Of a stretch of DNA of 64,000 nt, positions 9,518 through 18,814 are shown piece after piece (position 1 is the stretch's first letter; each line of letters starts with the position of its first letter). The DNA is taken from positions 8,653 through 72,652 of the forward strand of contig CAZLPU010000016.1 of the NCBI GenBank assembly GCA_964561475.1. The letters run 5' to 3'. The notes below the pieces were generated by a model. That model ran no database searches, was not told the origin of the DNA, and was given only the letters and a program-made list of their open reading frames with translations. This stretch comes from CAYUYV01 sp964561475 (GTDB lineage Bacteria > Pseudomonadota > Alphaproteobacteria > JAJFIK01). Both the position numbers and the translations under genes were made by a program.

Positions 9518-12247
9518 TCAGCTATTCTTGTCAAAGAGTTTGGCAAGGGGGGAGTCCGGACTGTCTACCCTGCGCACGCCATGGGGATTGGACGCCCTCT
9601 TGTCCCAATCTTCTGGCGATGCCTCAGAGGGGGGCTCAGGGCGAGGTTCATCCTTCCCGGCCTCCATGCCGTGGGCACTGTCCGGCTCATCCCCCCGCAG
9701 TGGCTCAGACCAGGCTTCCTCTGCAAACCGATCATCGGACTGGTCAGGGGCGTCGGCCCTGGCCGCCTCTCCCACAGGCGCCGATCCGCTCCGGTCAGAC
9801 CCGCCAATTGAGGACCCGTCCTCGGTTGTGGCGACGACCACAGGCGCGGGACGGCCAATGACGGGCTGGCGCACCTTCTCCTGACCTTGTGCCAAGGCGG
9901 GACCAGGGGCCAGATGCGCCGGAACCAGAGGCTCAAGAGCGGCCCGGCGGCGGGCCCGGCCCCCGCCATTACTCCAGCCCCGGAAGACCGGATCATCGGC
10001 GGCCTGTCCGCTTCCGGTGCCGGTCTGATCTTGCGGTTGCCAGTGTTCGGGCTTCCATTGGGCGGTGGTGTAGGGCTGACGCCGGACCGGCCCCGTACGT
10101 GCGGCCTCGATGGCGGTCTCCTGCTGGAGCAGCATCACCAGGCGCCGGTGCCCGGCCTTGGTGACCGTGACAATGCCCGGCTGATCCCCGTCCTTCACCT
10201 GGGCCTGCTTGTTGGCCATCAGCATGTGGAGCGTGCTGCGGGCGGATCGTTCCTCCTCGGCCGTCAACCGGTCCATATTGATCCGTCCACTGCCATCGGC
10301 GGCGAAGTGACAGCCGTTCAGGAACGTCTTGATGGAGCGGGCCTTGTCGGAATCCCGCTCGGAAACAATCAGACTGGGCATTTCGTCATTGAACAGATCG
10401 GTGCCCGCATCCCGGGCCAAGGTTTCCACCGCCTGCATCTGGCGCCCGCCAATGGCCACCAACAACACCAGCCCGTCCATCACCAGGGCGATGATCAGCG
10501 AGGTGAGCGCTGCGGTCTCGCCGTCCTCGATCAGGGCCGTATAGGCCTTGTCGGTCTTGGACGCGGACGCGCTCCAGCGCTGCATCTTGTTGCGCAGGTC
10601 CCGCCACAGGGCGTCGATTTCCGGACCCCGCAGGCCCGACTGCTGAATGCACTGGCTGATGATGGTGAAAATCTCATCGGCACTGCGCTGGCGGGCGAGG
10701 ATCTGGGCCAGTCCCTCCTCGGTGCCGCCGCCGCAGGCGGCCCGGAACCCCGCAATCTGCTCATTCAAGGCGAGCAGGGACACAAAGACCGGGTTATCCT
10801 GGGCGCTGGGACAGGCCGCCTCGGCGGAGCCGCTACCCAGGACCGCTTCGCCCCCGGGCACGGTGGCCACAGCCCGGCACAAGTCCACCGTTTCATTGAA
10901 GGCGGCGAAATCCTGGGTTTTCTCGAAGGTGTCCAGATTGGCCGCCATTCGGCCCGCGATGGCCTCCAGAGGGTTGGCGCCGCTTTCATAGATGGATATG
11001 CGCTTTTCAAGCCAAGCCAGCCGGTCATTGGCTGGGGTCGGCGCCTGCCCATCGCCTACGGGCGCCCCACCCGGCCCATTCAGGTTTGGCCGGTCAGCGG
11101 ACGCCCCATCCGATGACACCTCATCCCTACCGGCCTCGCTCGCCGCAAGGCCCAGTTCCGCCCGCCGGTTCTCCAGGCCGATCATTTGTGTCTCCAGGAC
11201 ATTGATGGCCTTCTGAATTTCCTGTTCCTTCGCGTCCATGGACCCCACCAGCAGGCGGGCAGCCTCCAGATCCAATTGCAGCGGGTTCAACTGGGCCTGG
11301 AGCTGGCGGCAGACGGTGCCACAGCCAGGCTGCCCCACGGTCCCTTCATTGATGGAACCCCGCCCCTCGATCTCATTGGCAATCTGGCCGGACAGCACCG
11401 CCACCCGGGGTTCAAGCTCCCGGATCTTGGCCTCGGCCTCGGTGCGGTTGGCCTGATTGCCCTCGCGGTAGGCGGCCAGTTCCTCTTCCAGGGCGGCCTT
11501 TTGGGCTTGAGCCTGGGCCATATCCTGGTCGATGCCTGCTGCCGCGAGGGTCGCCTCGTTGCGTGCGGCCAGCAGCGCGTCTCTTTCAGCCCGGAACCCG
11601 GCCAGTTGATCATCGAACCCCTGGGTCACCCCTGGAGGCAGAGTGGCGGCCGCGCTGCGCACGGATTGCGCCGTCTGCTTCAAGGTCCGATAGGCGGGCT
11701 CCTGCTGGAACGCCTCGATGGTCTCCACCCGTTTCTCCGCCATCATGGCCTGGAGACTGATCACAGTCTCGGACGCAAGACCCGTGGCCCGGCTGATGCG
11801 CCCGGTTTCCTGAGCCTCGACCACCCCGTCCCCCGCCTGGGACCGGCCGTCATAGAGATCGACGAAGGAGAAGGCCACGGAGACGGCCATGGAGATCATG
11901 AAAATGCCCAGGAAACTGATGGCCTGGAGCATGTGACGTTCAAACAGGGCGAAGGCAATGAGCCAGCTGACAATGAACAGCAGGCTTTGCACCCCAAAGG
12001 TCAGCATGAAGGACAGGGCGAGATCGAGAGCCGTTTCCCCGCCCAGATAATCGGCCATGCCGTTGAAGGTGGTCTTGAAGGAGACAATCGAGATGGCAAG
12101 GCTGGCGAGGATCGCGATCGCCGACCAGGAACTGCGGGTGAAAAGACGGGTGAACCGGGTCAGGCCCGATGGCTTGGGCGCCTGGGCGGCACGGGTCCGG
12201 CGCCGGGCGGCACCCCGGTCATGATAGTCATCATGGGACCAACTCAT
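9518..12247 (-). CDS. Membrane protein with long coiled coil, unknown
   Basis: About 909 residues from the ATG at 12247 (GGAG 9 bases upstream); a GTG 54 bases further upstream is in frame but less likely. Three transmembrane helices occupy roughly residues 35-150; the first is followed by F-N-G-M-A-D-Y-L. A long helical region rich in Ala, Gln and Glu (about 190-560) looks coiled-coil, with a short C-G-T-V-C pair. A fourth hydrophobic helix near 590-620 carries an Asp (A-L-V-M-D-G-L-V-L-L). The last ~280 residues are soluble, charged and proline/glycine-rich towards the end. It resembles a membrane sensor or scaffold; no enzymatic motif is seen. The 638-residue protein at 49246 has the same order of elements, suggesting distant homology. 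Confidence 0.8.
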   Translation of the reverse strand: MSWSHDDYHDRGAARRRTRAAQAPKPSGLTRFTRLFTRSSWSAIAILASLAISIVSFKTTFNGMADYLGGETALDLALSFMLTFGVQSLLFIVSWLIAFALFERHMLQAISFLGIFMISMAVSVAFSFVDLYDGRSQAGDGVVEAQETGRISRATGLASETVISLQAMMAEKRVETIEAFQQEPAYRTLKQTAQSVRSAAATLPPGVTQGFDDQLAGFRAERDALLAARNEATLAAAGIDQDMAQAQAQKAALEEELAAYREGNQANRTEAEAKIRELEPRVAVLSGQIANEIEGRGSINEGTVGQPGCGTVCRQLQAQLNPLQLDLEAARLLVGSMDAKEQEIQKAINVLETQMIGLENRRAELGLAASEAGRDEVSSDGASADRPNLNGPGGAPVGDGQAPTPANDRLAWLEKRISIYESGANPLEAIAGRMAANLDTFEKTQDFAAFNETVDLCRAVATVPGGEAVLGSGSAEAACPSAQDNPVFVSLLALNEQIAGFRAACGGGTEEGLAQILARQRSADEIFTIISQCIQQSGLRGPEIDALWRDLRNKMQRWSASASKTDKAYTALIEDGETAALTSLIIALVMDGLVLLVAIGGRQMQAVETLARDAGTDLFNDEMPSLIVSERDSDKARSIKTFLNGCHFAADGSGRINMDRLTAEEERSARSTLHMLMANKQAQVKDGDQPGIVTVTKAGHRRLVMLLQQETAIEAARTGPVRRQPYTTAQWKPEHWQPQDQTGTGSGQAADDPVFRGWSNGGGRARRRAALEPLVPAHLAPGPALAQGQEKVRQPVIGRPAPVVVATTEDGSSIGGSDRSGSAPVGEAARADAPDQSDDRFAEEAWSEPLRGDEPDSAHGMEAGKDEPRPEPPSEASPEDWDKRASNPHGVRRVDSPDSPLAKLFDKNS

Positions 12248-12477
12248 CGAGCCGCACTCCACACCGTGTCCGAAGATCCCCAAAATCGCAGCCGCCGTCA
12301 CGGCAGGGGGCGAAAATGACCTCCAGGAAAGACCCTGACAGTCCTGCCCCCAGCTTTTCGAGACCTAAGGGCCTTTCGAGGCTCAAGGGGACTTGCGAGA
12401 CCTACCGGGATTTCGCTTGCATTGCCAGAGTGATCGTGACGCCCAGATCCAAAGCCGAGTGGGGTTGGGTGCCGGAG

Positions 12478-13020
12478 TTACCCAAGCCGGGCCAGAATGG
12501 CCTCGACGGCTTCATCCGGCGTGCATTGGCCTGTGTCGATGACCAGTCTGTCACTGGTCCAGGGCTCATAGTGGCGGTTGGTGACATCTTCCCAGGTGGG
12601 CAGGCGCAGACCTTCCACATCGGTGACGCGGGTTTCCACCCGCCACTGGTGCTGCGCCGTGTCGGCGCAGAGGATTTCCACATTAAGGAGCGCGGCGCCC
12701 GATTCCGCGGCCACATTGGCCCAGGCCCGCCGGGTGATCTCCAGGGGATTGACCGAATCCGCCACCACATTAAGACCCAGGCGGAGATTATCCGCAGCCA
12801 CCGCATAGGCCGCGAGATAGCCCGCATCTTCCGTGTGGTCGATATTCAGCATGGAGCGGACCATGGCCTGCTCGATGGAATCGATGCGCAGATACACGGA
12901 TCCGAGCCGCAGGGCGAGCGCCCGGGCCACGGTCGTCTTGCCCGTGGCCGGCAGGCCGGAAAAGGCAATCAGCCAGGGACGCCGCGTCGGTTGCGCCGCT
13001 CCCGGCCCTCCAGCCTCCAT
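12478..13020 (-). CDS. AAA_33-type P-loop kinase
   Basis: 180 residues; ATG at 13020 with AGGA six bases upstream. Walker A is G-L-P-A-T-G-K-T-T at about residues 22-30, followed by L-R-I-D-S-I-E, the usual position where small-molecule kinases of this type bind their substrate, and later W-E-D-V-T and L-V-I-D-T-G strands. The fold matches the zeta-toxin/adenylate-kinase-like AAA_33 group that phosphorylates small molecules such as nucleosides, sugars or antibiotics; the substrate cannot be read from sequence. About 230 bases separate it from the next gene downstream, and a GMC oxidoreductase lies upstream on the same strand. Confidence 0.8.
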   Translation of the reverse strand: MEAGGPGAAQPTRRPWLIAFSGLPATGKTTVARALALRLGSVYLRIDSIEQAMVRSMLNIDHTEDAGYLAAYAVAADNLRLGLNVVADSVNPLEITRRAWANVAAESGAALLNVEILCADTAQHQWRVETRVTDVEGLRLPTWEDVTNRHYEPWTSDRLVIDTGQCTPDEAVEAILARLG

Positions 13021-13142
13021 ACCCGATCCTGGTCTATCAGCCGTCAGGAGACCTCTCCCTGATCCGGTTCAACCCAACTCCACTTTACACTTCTCATCCG
13101 CCCACAGAAATACGGCAACACATGGACCTGTCCGGTCGCCCC

Positions 13143-14801
13143 CTACGCGGCCGAGGCGGAGCCGTCTTCGGCGATGGTCACGTGTTCGGCGGGGAGGAAG
13201 TCCCGGCCGCGCATGTGGTCGGCAATCTTTTCGGCGATCATGATGGTGGGGGCATTCGTGTTGCCGCCAACCAGGGTGGGCATGACCGAGGCGTCCACCA
13301 CCCGAACGCCCTGGAGGCCCCTGACCCGGCAATGGGCATCCACCACCGCCATGGCATCCCTGTCGGGACCCATCTTGCAGGTGCCCACAGGGTGATAGAT
13401 TGTTTCGGCCTTGTCCCGGATGAAGGCGTCGATCTGGTCATCGGTCTGCACCGTCTGGCCGGGCCACAGTTCCGGGCCGCGATAGGTGTCGAATGCGGGC
13501 TGGAAGAAGATGTCCCGGGTGATCTTGACCCCTTCACGCATGGCCCGGCGGTCTTCCTCCGTCGCCAGATAATTGGGCTGGATCAGCGGCGGGTCGGAGG
13601 GTTCGGCGGAGCGCAGGCGCACATAGCCCCGGCTTTCCGGGCGCAACTGGCAGACATGGGCGGTAAAGCCATGGCGATCGGCCTTGGTCTTACCGTGGTC
13701 ATACATCAGGGCAATGAGGAAATGGAGCTGGAGGTCGGGTATCTCCAGGTCCGGACGGCTTTTCAGGAAGGCCCCCGCCTCAAGACCCTGCTGGCGCCCC
13801 TCGCCCTGGCCGAAGAACATGTATTCCAGCCCCGCGCGCAGGGTCAGCAAGGGGTTTCTCATCTTGTAAAGAGTGATGGGCTTGGTGCATTCGAACATCA
13901 CCTCCACGTCCAGATGGTCCTGGAGGTTTTCCCCCACCCCGGGCACATCCGCCACCACGGGAATGCCGAATTTCTGCAAATAGGCACCAGGCCCCACTCC
14001 GGAGAGCATGAGAAGCTGGGGAGAGGCCAGAACACCGCCGGACAGCACGATCTCGTTGTCGCACATGGCCTTTTCAAGCCGACCCTTGCGCCGGTACTCG
14101 ACACCCACGGCGCGGGTGCCTTCAAAAATCAGCCGTGTACAGGCCGCATCGGTGAGCACGGTCAGATTGGGCCGGTCCATGGCAGGCTTGAGATAGGCGG
14201 TTGCCGTGCTCCAGCGCCGCCCGTCCTTGATGGTCAGGTCGTAAAAGCCGAAGCCTTCCTGGCGGGCGCCATTGAAATCATCGGTCACCGGATGGCCCGC
14301 TTCCTTGCCCGCCTGCACAAAGGCCCGGAACAGGGGATTGGCGGTTTTGTGGTTCGAGACATGGAGAGGGCCGTCGTCGCCGTGGAAATCCGTGGCGCCG
14401 TCCTCGTGGGTCTCCGAGCGCTTGAAATAGGGCAGCACATCGGCAAAGCCCCAGCCCTCAAGCCCCAGCTGGCGCCAGGTGTCGTAATCCCGGGCGTGGC
14501 CCCGGATATAGATCATGCCGTTGATGGAGGAGGAGCCTCCGAGGCCGCGCCCCCGGGGCCAGTAAAGGGGCCGTCCGTTCAGGTGATGCTGGGCTTCGGT
14601 CTCAAAGGCCCAGTTGTATTTGCCGGCATTGGGGAGAAGGCTGCCAACACCAGCGGGCATGTGGACCAGCATGCTGTTGTCCTTGGGCCCGGCCTCCAGA
14701 AGCAGCACTTTCCGGTCAGGATCTTCGCTCAACCGCGCGGCCAGAACGCAGCCCGCGCTCCCGGCCCCAATGATGATCGTGTCAAAAGGCTGCGTGGTCA
14801 T
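13143..14801 (-). CDS. GMC-family FAD oxidoreductase (choline/alcohol dehydrogenase-like)
   Basis: 552 residues from the ATG at 14801. The FAD dinucleotide-binding motif G-A-G-S-A-G is near residue 12, followed by L-L-L-E-A-G. The first GMC signature region (G-L-G-G-S-S-S-I-N-G-M) is near residue 85. The C-terminal catalytic segment has Y-H-P-V-G-T-C-K-M-G with the active-site His, then N-T-N-A-P-T. Length and motifs match choline dehydrogenase (BetA) and long-chain alcohol dehydrogenases (AlkJ type). No betB, betI or transporter is nearby, so I leave the symbol empty. These enzymes are usually membrane-associated and pass electrons to the quinone pool. Confidence 0.9.
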   Translation of the reverse strand: MTTQPFDTIIIGAGSAGCVLAARLSEDPDRKVLLLEAGPKDNSMLVHMPAGVGSLLPNAGKYNWAFETEAQHHLNGRPLYWPRGRGLGGSSSINGMIYIRGHARDYDTWRQLGLEGWGFADVLPYFKRSETHEDGATDFHGDDGPLHVSNHKTANPLFRAFVQAGKEAGHPVTDDFNGARQEGFGFYDLTIKDGRRWSTATAYLKPAMDRPNLTVLTDAACTRLIFEGTRAVGVEYRRKGRLEKAMCDNEIVLSGGVLASPQLLMLSGVGPGAYLQKFGIPVVADVPGVGENLQDHLDVEVMFECTKPITLYKMRNPLLTLRAGLEYMFFGQGEGRQQGLEAGAFLKSRPDLEIPDLQLHFLIALMYDHGKTKADRHGFTAHVCQLRPESRGYVRLRSAEPSDPPLIQPNYLATEEDRRAMREGVKITRDIFFQPAFDTYRGPELWPGQTVQTDDQIDAFIRDKAETIYHPVGTCKMGPDRDAMAVVDAHCRVRGLQGVRVVDASVMPTLVGGNTNAPTIMIAEKIADHMRGRDFLPAEHVTIAEDGSASAA

Positions 14802-15059
14802 GTCCTTGCCCTTCCCCCGAAATCTGTTCTTTCTCAAGCCGCCACTCTGTCGGCGCAACGCCGGCCAAGCGTCTGCTCATCTACCTCGAAAACTGGCGCG
14901 ACGAGGTTAACACCCCCCTGCCGCCAGCTTCACCGGCCCCTTGCGGACACAGACCCGTACCATGCATGTCCAGTCCCAAGCGGCAAGACCGCCGGGAAGC
15001 GTGCACGCCCGGACCATCATCTTGATTGCACAGCAGATGGCTAAGCAATCTTGGGCTGT

Positions 15060-16214
15060 CTATCCGCCTGACAGGAGTAATCCGGCCTTATGATGAACGG
15101 TCTCGTTCGGTCCGTCCACGGCGACCAGAGACACGGGCACGGCCTTGCCCTTCAAGGGTACAGGTCCACGGAGCCGCACCCCGACCCCCGGCGGAAGGGT
15201 GAGCGCGTCGAGCAGGTCCTGGGTCATGAGGACGCGTTCGCCGAGGGTCTTGGCCGCCTCTTCCACCCGGGCGGTGGTGTTGACCACATCGCCCACGAAA
15301 ACGATTTCCCGCTTGCCCATCCCCATCTCGCCCGTGACCACGGGGCCCATGTGCAGTGCGGCCCGGATCTCGGGCACCACGCCGAACTCCTTCTCGAACG
15401 CCGCCGCCTGAGCGGCAAGCCTGCGCCGGGCCGCCAGGGCTGCCCGCACGCAGGCTCCATCCTTGAGGCCCTGGGCCGCGGACCAATGGACCATCACCCC
15501 ATCGCCCACATAGGCGTGCACCGTACCGGACCCGGATAGGACCGCAGCCTCAATGGTCTGGATCACCCGGTTCAAATAAAGGTGGAAGCGCAGATTGCCG
15601 AGCTGCTCCGCCGCCTTGGTGGAGCCCACCAGGTCGAAGAACAGAAAAATCCGCACTTCTTCCCGAGGCCGGTGATAGCGCCCGGTGATGAAACTCAGCA
15701 GCACGCCCCGGCCCAAAAGGTCATTGATCGACACGACAATGTTGAAACCCGCCGAAGTGAGCAGGGAGTAAAAAAAGATCTGGGGAGAGGCAAGAACCCA
15801 GGCCGCGCCGTCGAGGGTGCCCACGGGCCAGTCCCGGTTCAGGGGCATCAGAAAGCCCACGCCCGCCAGGACCAGGATAATCAGCCCACTGTAAATCAGG
15901 GCCTTGATGGACAGATAGGCCGGGAATGTCAGCCGCTTGAGCCCGGCGCCGAAAGGGCCGGTCATCACGAAACGCTCGAACGTGGCGATCAGGAAGGCGA
16001 TGGTCGCCCCGGTCACTGCGCCGCCCCACCACCGGGTTTGAGAATTGGGCGACACCAGCGCATAGGCGGCCCCGATGACCGCACTGATCACGCAGATCTG
16101 GGCAATCAATACGGCGGTGCGGCGGGTAACGGGTATCTGCAAGGCCAGATCCTTCTTAAGGTGAGATCCTTCTTCCAAATCCTTCCCTCCAATCGGGTGA
16201 CCGGCTCGACCCAT
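15060..16214 (-). CDS. Membrane-bound class III nucleotide cyclase
   Basis: 384 residues with the ATG at 16214; a longer reading is open upstream but would overlap the TIR gene. Four or five hydrophobic segments (about residues 30-165) precede a class III cyclase domain (~185-370). Metal-binding Asp residues are present in F-F-D-L-V-G-S-T and Y-V-G-D-G-V-M, and the transition-state Asn and Arg in V-N-T-T-A-R. The base-selecting Lys is replaced (H-A-Y-V-G-D instead of D-K-F-I-G-D) and the Asp/Thr partner reads Val (I-V-F-V-G-D), so ATP specificity cannot be assumed, although a clade of bacterial cyclases shares similar changes. It starts 49 bases after the TIR-FGE gene on the same strand, so the two are probably one transcript. 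No strong ribosome site is seen. Confidence 0.82.
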   Translation of the reverse strand: MGRAGHPIGGKDLEEGSHLKKDLALQIPVTRRTAVLIAQICVISAVIGAAYALVSPNSQTRWWGGAVTGATIAFLIATFERFVMTGPFGAGLKRLTFPAYLSIKALIYSGLIILVLAGVGFLMPLNRDWPVGTLDGAAWVLASPQIFFYSLLTSAGFNIVVSINDLLGRGVLLSFITGRYHRPREEVRIFLFFDLVGSTKAAEQLGNLRFHLYLNRVIQTIEAAVLSGSGTVHAYVGDGVMVHWSAAQGLKDGACVRAALAARRRLAAQAAAFEKEFGVVPEIRAALHMGPVVTGEMGMGKREIVFVGDVVNTTARVEEAAKTLGERVLMTQDLLDALTLPPGVGVRLRGPVPLKGKAVPVSLVAVDGPNETVHHKAGLLLSGG

Positions 16215-16263
16215 CCGCAGATTGATGGCGATGTCACCGGTAGAGAGGTGTACGGAACAGCGT

Positions 16264-17721
16264 TCATGAACCGTCCCGCGCCACCCGGAAGCCCCGCCGG
16301 TCGAAGCGTGCCCCCGGGCTGCTGCCCGAGCGGCGGGCGGAACGCAAAAGGGCGGCGGCCGACCGGAAAGAACCGCCCCGGACCACCCGGTCGCAGCCAT
16401 CCTCCGCACCGGCGATTGGCGTCCCCGGAGCATCAAGCCGGGCAGACCCGTCCGCTGGCGCACCGGAATATCCGTCTGCGTAGCAGTCCTGCACCCACTC
16501 CGCTACATTGCCGTGCATGTTATGGAGCAGAAAGGCACTGGGCTGAAATGCCGTCACGGGCCGGGGCCGGTTATCCTCACAATGCGCGAAATTGGCGCCG
16601 TTCCCGTCCGGAGCATTCTCATTGCAGATGGGATCCTGATCGCCCCAGGCATATCGGCCGGGACTGCCCGCCCGCGCGGCATACTCCCATTCCGCTTCCG
16701 TAGGGAGACGATAGGCGTGCCCCGTTTCCCCGGAAAGCCAGGTCACATAAGCCTGGGCGTCCGCCCAACTGACATTGATCACCGGGCGAGAGCCTTGGCC
16801 CCAACCCTCGTCGCCCCCTTCCGCGGCCGGACCCGCGCCGTCGCAGCCGCCGCCCGCGACACAGGCCTGCCATTCGTCCCAGGTGACCTCATACCGGCCC
16901 AGGAGAAATTGATCGATGCGCACTTCATGGATGGGCGTTTCATTGGGTTCCCGTCCCGCCTCACTCCGGGGCGAGCCCATGGTGAACCGGCCGCCGGGGA
17001 TGGAGACAAGGTCAGGACAAAGATCACAGCCAGGCGTTTCGACAATGAAAGCCCGGTCCAGAAGGTCCACAAACGGCCGGGGCTCATAGACGCCCATGGC
17101 GGTGAGCACCAGATTGCCGCCGTAAAGAACCGCACCCAGCCCTGCTGCCCCGGCTGCGGGGACCCAATACCGGGCCGGCCCTTCCAGCCGGAAGCCCCGC
17201 TCCGCCCGCTCCGCCTTTCGCCTCGCCTTCTCCGCCTGACGCAGTGTCTTGCGCACCTGACGGGCAAGGGTTTCGACATCCGCCTCGAAGCGGGCGGGCG
17301 CGACCGTGAACGCATGCTTGCGGAGCAGGTCGGTGAAGATGTCCCGTTCTCCCTCGATGGGCTCGGGCAGGTCCTTGCGTGCGGGAAGGTCCGCGCCGTC
17401 CAGCAGAACGGGGATGACCACAATGTGCCGATCCAGGGCGGCCTTGATTTCCAGTCGGACAAAGTCCTTTGGGTCTTCCAGACGGGGCCGCCCCGTGTCC
17501 GCGTCGGTGACCGTGGCCCATTGGCGGCCGATCAGCACCAGCATCACATCGGTCTGGGCCACCCATTCGTCGATCCGGTCGGCAAAATCATCGCCGGGGA
17601 TGATCGTGTCCATGTCCAGGAAGATCTTGTCCTCGCCGAACCAGTCACTGAAGATCCGACGGATCCAGACCGCCGGAGTGATCGTGTCGTCCCGCCGGTA
17701 GCTGATGAAGATCTTGCCCAT
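16264..17721 (-). CDS. TIR domain - TM - formylglycine-generating-enzyme-like protein
   Basis: 485 residues from the ATG at 17721, directly before the first TIR strand K-I-F-I-S-Y-R-R. The TIR domain spans ~1-150; R-L-E-I-K-A-A-L in its fourth helix carries the Glu expected of NAD-cleaving TIR domains. A basic linker (~165-190) leads to one transmembrane helix (~195-220). The C-terminal half (~245-485) is an FGE-sulfatase/SUMF1 domain: I-P-G-G-R-F-x-M-G, Y-E-V-T-W, R-L-P-T-E-A-E-W-E-Y-A-A-R, G-N-V-A-E-W-V-Q-D and a final R-G-G-S-F segment. FGE-like domains fused to signalling modules often act as sensor or ligand-binding domains rather than enzymes. The topology puts TIR in the cytoplasm and FGE outside. 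The cyclase gene follows. Confidence 0.87.
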   Translation of the reverse strand: MGKIFISYRRDDTITPAVWIRRIFSDWFGEDKIFLDMDTIIPGDDFADRIDEWVAQTDVMLVLIGRQWATVTDADTGRPRLEDPKDFVRLEIKAALDRHIVVIPVLLDGADLPARKDLPEPIEGERDIFTDLLRKHAFTVAPARFEADVETLARQVRKTLRQAEKARRKAERAERGFRLEGPARYWVPAAGAAGLGAVLYGGNLVLTAMGVYEPRPFVDLLDRAFIVETPGCDLCPDLVSIPGGRFTMGSPRSEAGREPNETPIHEVRIDQFLLGRYEVTWDEWQACVAGGGCDGAGPAAEGGDEGWGQGSRPVINVSWADAQAYVTWLSGETGHAYRLPTEAEWEYAARAGSPGRYAWGDQDPICNENAPDGNGANFAHCEDNRPRPVTAFQPSAFLLHNMHGNVAEWVQDCYADGYSGAPADGSARLDAPGTPIAGAEDGCDRVVRGGSFRSAAALLRSARRSGSSPGARFDRRGFRVARDGS

Positions 17722-17862
17722 GCCCGCCCCGATGCCCCGTTTGACTTCTTGAATTGTGGGCATCCTACCAACGGGCCAAGGGGGCGACAATCGGCGGACA
17801 GCGTGCATCCTGGCCGGTCATGGCTGTTTCAAGCTCCGACGCGCAAGCTGAGAGGCTCGGGA

Positions 17863-18720
17863 TCATTGCACCGGGCTTGCGGGAACCGCGTAACCCATGG
17901 GGCCGATCAGAGCATTTGCCTCCGGGCTCTGCAGAAAGGCGATGAAAGCCAGGGCCGCCGGATTGTCCGCGGCCCGGGTGAGGAGGACCGCATCCTGACG
18001 GATCGGACTGTGGAGCCTCTCCGGCACCGCCCAATGGCTGCCCTGGCGCTCCTCCGTGAGGCTGCGCACCTGGGACAGGGCGACAAAGCCCAGCTCCGCA
18101 TTGCCCGTGGCCACAAGAGCAAAGGCCTGGCCCACATTCTCACCGAAAACGATCTTCCCCTTTAGCCGGTCCAGAAGACCAAGAGCCACCAAGGTTTCCC
18201 GGGCGGCAAGGCCGTAAGGGGCGAGGTCCGGATTGGCCATGGCGAGGGCTCTGATCGAGGCATCCTTCAGGACATCCGGAGACCCGGCCCCGATCCGGTC
18301 CCGGTCCCGGCTCCATAAGGCAAGCCGCCCGGTGGCATAGGTGAACCGGGATCCGCTGACCCCAGCCCGGCTTTCTTCAAGGCGGGCCGCCCTGGCCTGA
18401 TCGGCGGAGAGGAACAGGTCGAAAGGCGCTCCGTGAATGATCTGCACATAGAGCTTGCCCGTGGAGCCGGTGGTGACGGTCAGGGTATGGGCCGTTTCCG
18501 CCTCGAACCGGGTTTTCAGGACGTCCATGGGTGCGGCGAAGTTGGCCGCCACGGCCACCACAGCCTGCTCCGCCCGAACCGGCACTACGCTAGAAACAAC
18601 CAGGGCACCATTAACAAACAGGGCGCCAGAGAGAAAGAGGATGACCGCCTGGAGCACCCGTCCAGCAAATGGCACCCGGCTCATGACCGGCCGGCTCGCG
18701 GGTCTGGTCCCATCAAACAT
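17863..18720 (-). CDS. modA: ModA-like periplasmic oxyanion-binding protein
   Basis: 285 residues from the ATG at 18720. A cleaved-type signal peptide (hydrophobic ~17-45, ending A-E-Q) precedes a type 2 periplasmic-binding fold: V-A-A-N-F-A-A-P-M, then T-T-G-S-T-G-K-L-Y, then F-D-L-F-L-S-A-D, and G-N-A-E-L-G-F-V-A-L-S near the C-terminus, all characteristic of molybdate/tungstate binders (ModA/WtpA). In other genomes modA precedes modB and modC; neither is here, so this copy is an orphan that must use permease genes elsewhere or has another role. The neighbours (TIR gene, outer-membrane protein) are unrelated. Confidence 0.85.
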   Translation of the reverse strand: MFDGTRPASRPVMSRVPFAGRVLQAVILFLSGALFVNGALVVSSVVPVRAEQAVVAVAANFAAPMDVLKTRFEAETAHTLTVTTGSTGKLYVQIIHGAPFDLFLSADQARAARLEESRAGVSGSRFTYATGRLALWSRDRDRIGAGSPDVLKDASIRALAMANPDLAPYGLAARETLVALGLLDRLKGKIVFGENVGQAFALVATGNAELGFVALSQVRSLTEERQGSHWAVPERLHSPIRQDAVLLTRAADNPAALAFIAFLQSPEANALIGPMGYAVPASPVQ

Positions 18721-18814
18721 CACCTTTCAAAGTGTCGCTTAGAAGCAAGGATTCAGGGGGTAAAATCCAAACTGACATGTACAGGATTTCAGGGTGGCCT
18801 GCCAGCCGCCGGGC

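Noticed and set aside
16214..16463. N-terminal extension of the cyclase
   Set aside because: It would overlap the FGE domain coding region by 200 bases on the same strand; the ATG at 16214 gives a normal protein.
15060..17721. Calling the TIR/cyclase pair a Pycsar system outright
   Set aside because: No cyclic-nucleotide-binding domain is visible in the TIR protein and the cyclase is a membrane type, so only a functional analogy is justified.
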